Of a stretch of DNA of 64,000 bases, positions 55,791-64,000 are shown one piece after another. The stretch spans positions 10,985,201 through 11,049,200 of the forward strand of contig OX621257.1 in the NCBI GenBank assembly GCA_951640165.1, read 5' to 3'. The translations under genes and the position numbers were made by a program. This DNA is from Pseudoips prasinana. Its lineage: Eukaryota > Arthropoda > Insecta > Lepidoptera > Nolidae. The notes under the pieces are model-generated. The model was not told the DNA's origin. It did not search any database and was given only the letters and a program-made list of their open reading frames with translations. The number at the start of each line of letters is the position of its first letter. The stretch's first letter is position 1.

Positions 55791-58511
55791 ATGTATTATT
55801 CAAATAGCGATAGTGATGATGATTCTTTTCATTCTGTAATAGAATCTACGACTTCAGGAAATGATAGTTTTTCATCCTTGCCCGATACCCTCGGCGATTT
55901 AGTACGGCAAACCTTTTCAGGAAATTGTCGACATTTATTAAATATATACCATCTTAACGCGCAAAGTATACCCAGTCATTACAATGATCTGCATGAGACG
56001 TTCTCAGATTGTAACGTTCACGCCATCTTGATTTCCGAAAGCTGGCTTAAACCTAACCTACTTTCGACCACGTATTCTCTGCCTGGATTCATTCTTGTAC
56101 GTAACGACCGAATAGGTAAGGCGGGGGGCGGTGTTGCAGTGTATGTAAGAAGTGACCTTCCTTTTAAGATTTTAGCAACTTCTACCCCTACCTATTCTGC
56201 CTCTGCTGAGTTTCTCTTTCTTGAAATTTCTCTCAAAGGGTCGAACACGGTTTTAGGCGTGGTTTACTGCCCTCCAAATATTGACTACTACACCGATATC
56301 GAATTGGTTTTAGAATCTTTAGGTTCCGAGTATGCTCATCACATCATCATGGGTGATTTCAATACCAACCTCAATGTCCGTAATTCCCCTCGTTCCCGTA
56401 AACTCCTGCACATAGTGGAGTCAAGCAGTCTTCATGTGTTACCACTCCAACCTACGCACCATAACATCTCAGGTGATGATACTTGGCTCGACTTAATCCT
56501 TACCTCTAACCTCTCCTTAGTTGCCTCTCATGGGCAACATGTAGCTCCTGGATTCTCCCATCACGACCTCTTTTACCTTTCTTATATCCTTAAGCCTCCC
56601 AAGCTCAAACCCAAGGTCGTGCACGTGCGTTCCTTCGGTCGGATTGATGTCAATCACCTCCGTAAGGATGCATCTAATATTGACTGGGAACCTTTGCAAG
56701 TAGCTCAAAATGTTGACGACATGGTCGATATTTTCAACAAGAATATCTTTGGGTTGTACGATGTCCATGCGCCCGTAGCAAAGGTTAAATTGAAACGCCT
56801 GCCTACGCCGTGGATGTCGAAGGAAGTAAAAATGGTAATGCGACGTAGAGATCGAGCATTTCTCAACTTCATAAAAGCGCGCAGCGATCTAAATTGGATC
56901 CTTTACAAAATTGCTAGGAATCGGTGTAATCAGATGATACGCAATGCTAAACGCCGTCATATTCTTGATAACATATCTTCTTCTACACCTGCCGGTATCT
57001 GGAAATTCCTTGGAACTCTTGGTATCGGTAAGCCGCGTCATTTAGACCTTCCCAGCTCGATTGGTTTAGATGATCTTAACCAACATTTCACTACTACTTC
57101 TTCGTTGAATCATTTAATCCAATTTCAAACTATAGCCTTTCTTAATGGTCTTACGCGCCCAAATATCTCTCCTTTTTATTTCACAACAGTGGATTCGAAT
57201 GAGATCAAAAAGATTATCCTCTCCATTAAATCGAATGCTGTTGGCTGTGATGGTATCAGCCGACGGATGATTACTACTATCCTGGATAACCTCCTTCCTG
57301 CAATTACGCACATAGTCAACTTTTCCCTTAATTCCGGAACATTCCCCTCCATATGGCGTAAAGCTTATGTCTATCCACTCCCTAAGGTCACCAATCCCAC
57401 TCTCCCTACCCAATACCGTCCTATTTCTATCCTTCCTTTCTTATCCAAAGTACTGGAGTCCTATGTTCAGAAACAGCTTTCACATTTCATACTTTCCAAT
57501 AGCTTGTTAAGTCCCCTGAAATCTGGTTTTAGACCTAAACACAGTACTACCACGGCACTTCTTAAAGTGACTGACGATATTCGAGCAGGTATGGAGGATA
57601 CCAAAGTCACGGTGATGGTTTTGGTAGACTTCTCTAACGCTTTTAATACCGTCGGTCACGATATCCTTCTATGTGTCCTCTCCCATCTTATGATCTCTGA
57701 CGTACCACTGGAATGGTTTTCTTCATATCTTCGAGGGCGCCAGCAATCTGTACGCATCGGTGAAGCTTCATCGAATTGGTGTGACTTGGAGACTGGTGTC
57801 CCTCAAGGCGGTATTCTTTCTCCTCTTTTATTTTCTGTTTTTATCAACCTCTTAACGAAAAATATTCAAAATGCGTATCATCTGTATGCCGATGACCTAC
57901 AATTATATACTCAAGCGAGTGTTGACAGCTTGCCTGAAGTAATCGGAAAACTAAATCAGGATTTAGACCTGATCAAAAATTTGTCTGATAACTTCGGGCT
58001 TACTGTTAATCCCTTAAAATGTCAAGCAATGATTGTCGGTAGTTCTCGCATGATGAGCAGATTTGATGTTGAAGATCTACCGCTTATATCATTTAATAAT
58101 TCTGCTATACCAATTAGCCAAAGTGTTAAAAACCTAGGTCTCCACATTGATTCAACAATGAGCTGGCAGAACCAAATAACTAGTGTTTCCCAGAGGGTCA
58201 CAAATACTCTACGGTCACTCTATCGTCTTAGACACTTTCTCCCATCTGGAACAAAAGTGTTGCTCGTGCAGGCCTTAATATTCCCTATCATTGACTATGG
58301 TGATGTGTGCTACTTTGACCTGAATGCAGATCATCTTAATAAACTTGACCGACTTCTAAATAACTGCATTCGATTCATTTTCAATCTCCGAAAATACGAT
58401 CATGTGTCTAATTATCGCTCTCAATTTAAGTGGTTGCCTATTCGGCAGCGTAGGTCTCTGAGAGCGTTAACTACTCTTTACTTGATTTTCCCTCTTCTCC
58501 CTCGTATCTAA
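55791..58511 (+). CDS. CR1/Jockey-group LINE ORF2, longest copy, unit 4
   Basis: 906 codons. It has the same endonuclease and RT motifs as the other copies but runs on past LGLHI into DSTMSWQNQITSVSQRV, the RT thumb, and LDRLLNNCIRFIFNLRKYDH, QFKWLPIRQRR, as in CR1/L2-group proteins. The frame ends early at 58511 (FPLLPRI). The expected C-terminus continues in another frame (SYLTSKFHYL to LWNSLPPEIRM, ending KTRAYLLKKI) to a TAA at 58732, so one frameshift lies near 58480-58505. Private replacements: Cys53 to Tyr, His528 to Tyr, Gln577 to Lys. Confidence 0.88.
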   Translation: MYYSNSDSDDDSFHSVIESTTSGNDSFSSLPDTLGDLVRQTFSGNCRHLLNIYHLNAQSIPSHYNDLHETFSDCNVHAILISESWLKPNLLSTTYSLPGFILVRNDRIGKAGGGVAVYVRSDLPFKILATSTPTYSASAEFLFLEISLKGSNTVLGVVYCPPNIDYYTDIELVLESLGSEYAHHIIMGDFNTNLNVRNSPRSRKLLHIVESSSLHVLPLQPTHHNISGDDTWLDLILTSNLSLVASHGQHVAPGFSHHDLFYLSYILKPPKLKPKVVHVRSFGRIDVNHLRKDASNIDWEPLQVAQNVDDMVDIFNKNIFGLYDVHAPVAKVKLKRLPTPWMSKEVKMVMRRRDRAFLNFIKARSDLNWILYKIARNRCNQMIRNAKRRHILDNISSSTPAGIWKFLGTLGIGKPRHLDLPSSIGLDDLNQHFTTTSSLNHLIQFQTIAFLNGLTRPNISPFYFTTVDSNEIKKIILSIKSNAVGCDGISRRMITTILDNLLPAITHIVNFSLNSGTFPSIWRKAYVYPLPKVTNPTLPTQYRPISILPFLSKVLESYVQKQLSHFILSNSLLSPLKSGFRPKHSTTTALLKVTDDIRAGMEDTKVTVMVLVDFSNAFNTVGHDILLCVLSHLMISDVPLEWFSSYLRGRQQSVRIGEASSNWCDLETGVPQGGILSPLLFSVFINLLTKNIQNAYHLYADDLQLYTQASVDSLPEVIGKLNQDLDLIKNLSDNFGLTVNPLKCQAMIVGSSRMMSRFDVEDLPLISFNNSAIPISQSVKNLGLHIDSTMSWQNQITSVSQRVTNTLRSLYRLRHFLPSGTKVLLVQALIFPIIDYGDVCYFDLNADHLNKLDRLLNNCIRFIFNLRKYDHVSNYRSQFKWLPIRQRRSLRALTTLYLIFPLLPRI

Positions 58512-59030
58512 CTTCAAAATTTCACTATCTACATAGCAACCACAGTAAATTTCTTCGTTCTTCTCATAATAGACTTCTTCAGTGCCCATCTCATCATTCT
58601 AATTTCATTCACTCTTCTTTCGTCGTACAATCGATTCTTCTATGGAACTCCCTTCCACCGGAAATCAGGATGGCAAAGAGTCGTTATTCTTTTAAAATGA
58701 AAACTCGCGCATATCTTTTAAAGAAAATCTAATATCATATTACAGTTGTATTATTTATTATATAATTTATTTATTTATATATATATATATATTAGTATAT
58801 ATATATATTATAGTATGTATTATATATATATATATATGATATGTATCTGTGTAATTTATGTACCTTCTATATCTTCTCATCTACAATATTTTGATACTTT
58901 AGTGCACCTACCATGTTTTCTCTGCATCACCCCAAGGTTGACTGGAAGAGAATGCCTTTGGCATTAAGTCCGCCTCTGTATAATTCTGTGCAAGAAGTTT
59001 TTAAATAAATAAAAAAATAAAAAATAAATA
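58148..59030 (+). mobile_element. LINE 3' part and tail, outside the array
   Basis: It holds the C-terminal coding end (to 58732 after a frameshift), an (AT)n tract at about 58770-58845, then TGACTGGAAGAGAATGCC and TTTGGCATTAAGTCCGCC, and an A-rich end near 59005-59030. This is the only place where the LINE reaches its 3' terminus. Confidence 0.75.
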
Positions 59031-59227
59031 TATAATTCATTAATGTTATTTGGATTTTTTATAATTAATATAATAGATTTTATCATAAATGTCCATGCAT
59101 GTTCATTTATTTATTTTAAATTTATTGCACTGTTTTTTAATTTGTATTGTTTTTATGTTTCATGTTTATATAATATTCACACACAATTTAAATTGTTCAT
59201 GAATAAAAGGAATTGAATTGAAGTACA

Positions 59228-59312
59228 AACATAGACTTACGCCTGTTTCCCAGAGGAGCAGCTATAGAGGACGTATTCCCTATTACTACGAATCTTGCAC
59301 ACCACTTTTAAG
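59228..59312 (+). repeat. Interspersed repeat fragment
   Basis: ACGCCTGTTTCCCAGAGGAG and ACTACGAATCTTGCACACCA. The wording is familiar from lepidopteran repeats, but no second copy is in this window. Confidence 0.35.
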
Positions 59313-59431
59313 AAGACTCAATAAGTAAGCGAATAATGACCCCAGTTACAAAATATACTAGGATTTAATAAGTAAATAGCCGTTATAAAAGTAAAACTAA
59401 ATATTTAAATCCCATTGTTAAGTTTAGCCGT

Positions 59432-59672
59432 GTGCTTTCCAGCCGGGCCATCCCATACCATCCCGTGGGTGCCGTAAAAGGCGACTAAGGGTTACACCAG
59501 ATAGTCGAGCAGCAGCACCACCTGCGTACTAGCCTACCACCTCACTGCGGTCGCCAATTCGCATGCCAAGCGCGGAGACTACGGCAAATCCCTCCATAGG
59601 GCAACGTTATTGAAACCTTTGGTGGAGGCCTATGTCCAGCAGTGGATGACATCAGGCTGATGATGATAATAC
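59432..59672 (+). repeat. LINE-type 3' end with GATGATGAT tail
   Basis: Collinear with 8995-9222: ATCCCGTGGGTGCCGTAAAA, CACTGCGGTCGCCAATTCGC, TATGTCCAGCAGTGGATGAC and a GATGATGATAATA end. Confidence 0.65.
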
Positions 59673-59679
59673 TAAGTAT

Positions 59680-61250
59680 GTATATTGTGACGGCAATTCC
59701 ATTGATGAAATAAAATGAAATGAAACGTATTTAGTAGTTAATATTTGCTAAGAATGTAGGTTAACAGTTCAGGTCTTATATTTAAAAACAGCGCCCTGTA
59801 CATTCTACCTTTCGGCATGCAAAATTTCAAAATAAACAAAATATGACACAGCAATTGAAAAAAAATAATATAAAAATTGAGTTCTTATAATTAACAATAT
59901 AAAGTAAGTATGCATATAATAAATTGTATTTGAAATTAAGTATTGGCAAACGAATTAAGATGTCATGATAAATAAAAATAATGTCATTACAATATAAAAC
60001 AAAGAAAAAATAATAACTAAAGTATAATAAGCTAGGCATACGAGTAATATTATCAGCTTTTATTATCATTAAAAAATTTGATTTGTGATACACTACTTGT
60101 CTCCCGATACACGATGAACGGGTTTTTTGCCATGCATTGAGGTAGTGCTATATTCTATCCCGTCCTCACACGGTGGTCCAGTTTCCTTGCTACCACTTAC
60201 AAAAGGTATGAGTCTACATTCAAACAGTTCCGGTCGATTAGCCAAGCAAAAACTGGGGCACGTAAAAAGTTCTTGGGGCCAACAGAAACCAACTCTACTC
60301 GTAGCATTCGTGAACGTAATAATTTACCGATAGGTACCTACTTACCTATCTGTACATCGTTTCGGCCTAGTTTCCGCAGAAAATGCAAAGTGGCATATCA
60401 ACTACTGTGAATAGTTTTGTAAACACAAATGTCATGCATGCTTGCACGAGTTTTCTTGGCTGTTTGAACTGTTTCGGCCATTTCCGGCTATGACGTTTTA
60501 TTATAGTGGCAGGAACTTACATTCACAATTTTTGTCTCCAGAAAATATGTATATAAATATGGACTATGTTGCCAGACTTATATATCACAAAATGGTATGA
60601 GAGTCTTAAACCGTTGACACCTACAAGTCTAGTAAAAATTAGGTTTCAGAATAAAGATACTTAAACTTCAAGGAAAATATTTAAGATCCCTTCATCAGTA
60701 TTTTTACAGAATAATAGATATAGCCACGCTAATGGTTAGAGTTACAGAAAGAATTAAAAACTTTTATAAAAAAAAGTAAAATCCGTACGTTTGGCTAAAT
60801 TGTTGCCGGCTCTATTGATTTATTATTAGATCTATAAAATTTGGCTTTTTTTCGATGTTTAAAGTTTTATAATTTTATTAGAAAGTAAGACCTGGAATTA
60901 CTTTTTTATTGCTTCAAACCTAAATTTAAGTGCAAATAATAATATTTGTGCATTAACTAGAGAGAACTGACAGCAGCAGATCGATCAACTTTAGTTTTTT
61001 CTCCTGGACATACCCATGAGATTGTAAATACACAGTCCTTATTAGGTGCATCAAAGTACGACTGTGACTCCGTAAGAACACAATAAACCTGAAAACATAT
61101 TATTTATTTACAGTAAACGGTGACATGCATTCGAGTGTACTTTTTGAACAAGAGCGCACCTTTATGCGTGCAAGTGTATGCACTAACTCAGCGTCGACGC
61201 ATATTTTACTTTGTCAGGCACTTAATATAGACGACTACTCACCTATATTA
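59680..61250. other. Gene-free stretch
   Basis: AT-rich. ORFs at 59827-60093 (minus) and 60127-60333 (plus) have no recognisable features and biased composition. Confidence 0.4.
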
Positions 61251-61259
61251 AGTACTGAG

Positions 61260-61805
61260 GTGACTCTAAGAGAAAAATTCAAAGAGTTCAACATTCTAAC
61301 TGTACCATCTCAGTATATATATGAAAACTTACTATATGTGCATAAAAATATCGATTCCTTCTGTAAAAGGAGCGATACGCATAATGTAAATACTAGATAT
61401 ACGAATAATCTCATATTGCATACCTACTACCCGTCTCCACAAAATAAGTAACTCTTTTATGGGGCAATGTATAAGATTTTATAACAAACTTCCCAATGAT
61501 ATTAGAGAATTGTCTACGAATAAGTTTAAAAGAATTATTAAAGCAAAATTGTGTAGCAGGCCATATTAAAAAAAATCTGATTATTTAAGTGATAAAAGTG
61601 CTTGGGATGGAGTTGTTCTGAGTCAACACACATGACTGTAATTAATCTTAAGTATATTTTATTTTAAAAAAGGATTCCTACTGAGTTTTCTGGCAGTGTT
61701 TCTCAGTAGCTGCCACGTCAGGCACTGCACGGTAAGGTAAAAAAAATATGATGATTCCACATAAATGTAAATTTTTTACGGAATAAAGTTACTTTGACTT
61801 TGACA
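61260..61805 (+). pseudogene. 5'-truncated LINE: ORF2 C-terminus and 3' UTR
   Basis: The frame to 61451 carries FKEFNILTVPSQYIYENLLY, VHKNIDSFCKRSDTHNVNTR, a common C-terminal pattern of insect non-LTR RT proteins. A frameshift follows, and the next frame gives GQCIRFYNKLPNDIRELSTN and stops at about 61570. The 3' UTR (CAGTGTTTCTCAGTAGCTGCC region, ACGGAATAAAG end) matches the pieces at 1873 and 11418. Confidence 0.75.
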
Positions 61806-61822
61806 ATAATTATAGTACCTAG

Positions 61823-62150
61823 TGCGACGGTGGTCTAGCGGTACCGTGTTCAACCGCAGATCCTGGGGTCAAATCCCGAGTCAGTCCAAAAAGTGATTTT
61901 GGGACTTTTCTGTTAAGAATTTCACCCCAGACCTCAGAGAGCACGTAAAACCGTCGGTGCTTACCTGACCTTCCGTTCGTCACGCTAGTAGTCCATATGA
62001 AAGTGATAGAATAGAATGTGCCCCTGTGATTTCGCACACACTTGTCGACTATAATATGTGTCACGCAGATGGTGAGTCTCCATTGCCACTGAGCGCCGTA
62101 GCCGAAAATCGACCAGAAAGAGATTATTAGATATTAGTGTGTCCTCCCGT
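61823..62150 (+). repeat. tRNA-derived SINE, GTGGTCTAGCGGTA family
   Basis: Head GGTGGTCTAGCGGTACCGTG, B box GGGGTCAAATCCCGAG, body with ACGTAAAACCGTCGGTGC. It is on the opposite strand to 3189 and 8608. It follows directly on the LINE 3' end. Confidence 0.8.
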
Positions 62151-62189
62151 AAATGCTATCAAGTAAAACCCTTACATAATCATCTAAGT

Positions 62190-62500
62190 AAATAAATAAA
62201 ATAAAAAAGGTTTTTATTCACGTAGACTTTAAAAAAGTGCTTGTAAATTGTCAGAACATGTTTGTAGTAATATAATTGTATACAATTTTATTTCTAGTTA
62301 CATAGATATTTAGGAACGCGGATTGTATGAAAACATTTATAAAATTTATTTTATAATAGCAATTATATTTAGCTAGATTGTATTAAGTTATTGTCAAAGA
62401 GGTTATGTTTAAGCATAATTATCAAAATCTATAGTTTTAGCTATATTTTTACTACATATTGTCTGAATGGTTCTGTCTATATTAAGGTATTATTATTATT
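62190..62500 (+). repeat. Interspersed repeat of about 300 bp
   Basis: Partner of 5745-6085 (reverse complement). A TAAATAAATAAAATAAAA tract at the left suggests a microsatellite or poly(A) border. Confidence 0.6.
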
Positions 62501-62844
62501 GGAAGACATTGGAATCATGGTAAGCTGTACGAATTAAGTTATTTTTTTAAATACATGGACCTACGTTGCATGTTCTTTTCCCTACAAACGCACTTTACTA
62601 CTCCCTTGACGACCCTCTGGACCTTCGTGAATGTCGCTTATAATCAAGAGAATCATAAAATAGCAGAAGGTAGTAAGTAATTACTTATTTCTTATAAGTT
62701 TAGTAATGAAGCAACCATAAGGTAAATTAGGTAGGTATATTATAGTCTTAATAAACGAATCACACGCCCTGGAAAATAGTACATAGTATTTTTAGTTATT
62801 TAATTACTGAACACCTTTTTAGCAGTAAGTAATTCAGTCTAGCT

Positions 62845-63127
62845 CTAAGGCGATTCGCACACTGCACCGCACCACGCAGTGAAGCGCGGGACTGCGTGTT
62901 CTTACGTTGCTTGCAAATATTTGAGCTTGTAAAGAAAACTCTCTTAGTGCAACACACAGAAGTCCCATTCACGTGCAGTGATGCAGATCACGTGCTTAAA
63001 TGCGGAGAAACACGTACCCCAATGCGTGGGTCCGGCTAAGATTCAAGGCATGGTACACCGATTTCTGCACTACTCTCCCGTCACGCCCACCACAGCGTTC
63101 CGCGGTACAGTGTGCGAATCGCCTTAG
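62845..63127. mobile_element. Inverted-repeat MITE (283 bp)
   Basis: Ends CTAAGGCGATTCGCACACTG and CAGTGTGCGAATCGCCTTAG are exact reverse complements. Non-coding, more GC-rich than its surroundings. The target duplication is ambiguous because the palindrome extends to its edge. Confidence 0.8.
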
Positions 63128-63403
63128 TTTCCCAGCAAAAGTGTAGTACAGCATTTACGTTGTAATATAATGTAATTATTCTTGTTTCGGTAGTTAAGTA
63201 TAACCAAGAGGGTGGTACCTAAGTTAGGAACATTAGTATTCAACTTAAATAGCTTACGGTCTGGGACTGAAGTAGGTTAGTAAAGACCAAACTATTATCA
63301 AAGAATGTATAATATTCTATTATAGACCCTATTAAGAGCCTACCGTGAAAATTAAGGGGCATTCCAGGTGTATGGTCTGAGTGCGGTAGTGCAATTAATT
63401 TAT

Positions 63404-63588
63404 ACTAGCTGTGCCCGCGACTTTACCCGCGTTAAACTTGTTAAATTATAGTATATATATTATTCGGATATATAAGCTATAGGTATTACTTTAAAGTTTG
63501 ATCACAATACGTTATGTTGGTTTTGCGTGAAAGAGTAAACATTCACAAATCCATACTAACAAACTTTCGCATTTATAATACTAGTAGT
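63404..63588 (+). repeat. ACTAGCTGTGCCCGCG-family element
   Basis: Starts ACTAGCTGTGCCCGCGAC and ends ACTTTCGCATTTATAATACT, AGTAG. Confidence 0.75.
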
Positions 63589-63622
63589 AAATGCGTATTG
63601 TGAGAGAGTTGGAATTTGAATT

Positions 63623-63867
63623 CTTACATACTTATCGTATGGGCAGTGGTTACCCTGTTGTTAGAGTTGTTCAAGCCGCCCATCAGGCCTCTAACATGGC
63701 TTAACGACTCTTGTCTAATGTCTACAACCGGGACCGACAGCTTAACGTTCTCTCCGAAGCACGGAGACGCTCAAAAATAAAACCAGTTTGGTGGTCACCC
63801 ATCTATGGGCTGACCGCGAGCCTTGTTGCTTAACCTGGCCGATCTATGACCGGATCGGTGAGAGCTG
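63623..63867 (-). repeat. 5S rRNA-like SINE
   Basis: On the minus strand the head reads GGCCAGGTTAAGCAACAAGG, GCGGTCAGCCCATAGATGGG and TGACCACC, very like the 5S rRNA internal promoter. The body ends ACTGCCCATACGATAAG. Full length. Confidence 0.75.
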
Positions 63868-63900
63868 AATTTTTGGAGGTGAATATGAGAACAGTGTTTA

Positions 63901-64000
63901 TGGGTTCCGTAGCCAAATGGCAAAAAACGGAATCCTTATGGATTCGTCTGTCTGTCCGTCCTTATGTCACAGACACTTTTTCCGAAACAATTGGAACAAT
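63901..64000 (-). repeat. CCGGCCAAGTG-family repeat, cut by the window end
   Basis: GGGTTCCGTAGCCAAATGGC and GTCTGTCTGTCCGTCCTTAT match the right end of 20926-21517 on the other strand. Confidence 0.65.

Larger units (their letters stand above)
49656..58147. repeat. Tandem unit 4 (8492 bp)
   Basis: The same length as unit 1 and with the unit 1 form of the AT hairpin. At 58148 it continues into the uninterrupted LINE (TTGATTCAACAATGAGC) instead of another SINE junction, so this is the right boundary of the duplication. Confidence 0.95.

Noticed and set aside
24209..58147. CRISPR-like or satellite array
   Set aside because: Four long units made of ordinary transposon pieces, with no short repeat-spacer structure.
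60127..60333. 68-codon plus-strand ORF
   Set aside because: No motif, no homologous repeat and no splice context.

Overview
The window looks like nuclear DNA from a moth or butterfly (Lepidoptera). It is AT-rich, has intron-split coding exons, and is packed with short interspersed elements, MITEs and non-LTR retrotransposon ends whose motifs are typical of lepidopteran genomes. I see no prokaryotic gene organisation, no CRISPR array and no structural RNA gene. The tRNA-like and 5S-like sequences present are heads of SINEs.

Layout. (1) 1-3530: repeats only. (2) 3560-10993, minus strand: six consecutive exons of a biogenic-amine GPCR, best matched to the insect tyramine receptor TyrR/TAR2 group. 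They join in frame from TM3 to the C-terminal tail (425 codons plus stop). Exons for the N-terminus, TM1 and TM2 were not found and are probably further upstream, beyond 10993. The introns carry a Harbinger-like MITE, tRNA-derived SINEs and LINE fragments. (3) 11000-24200: repeat-rich intergenic or intronic DNA with SINEs, MITEs, an RTE-type reverse-transcriptase remnant, a GC-rich poly(A)-tailed element and one unexplained open frame (12224-12448, minus). (4) 24209-58147: four nearly identical head-to-tail units of 8492, 8478, 8477 and 8492 bp. Each holds SINE pieces, a RTE-type remnant, an ORF1-like fragment, a Tc1/mariner-like element of about 0.92 kb, and the 5' 2.36 kb of a CR1/Jockey-group LINE ORF2 (endonuclease plus reverse transcriptase). 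The array is a tandem segmental duplication with one repeated junction, joining the inside of the LINE to the inside of a SINE. Only the last unit runs on into the LINE 3' part (to about 59030). (5) 59040-64000: more repeats (LINE 3' ends, SINEs, a MITE), with no convincing host gene.

No multi-gene pathway is present. The one host gene I can support is the amine receptor. The most unusual structure is the fourfold array. It carries chimeric truncated RT ORFs, and a segment of about 1.1 kb shows variants in an A-B-B-A pattern across the units. Several perfect 17-23 bp inverted repeats with tiny loops suggest repeated fold-back template switching. The array could also be partly an assembly effect, so long-read support is the decisive check.
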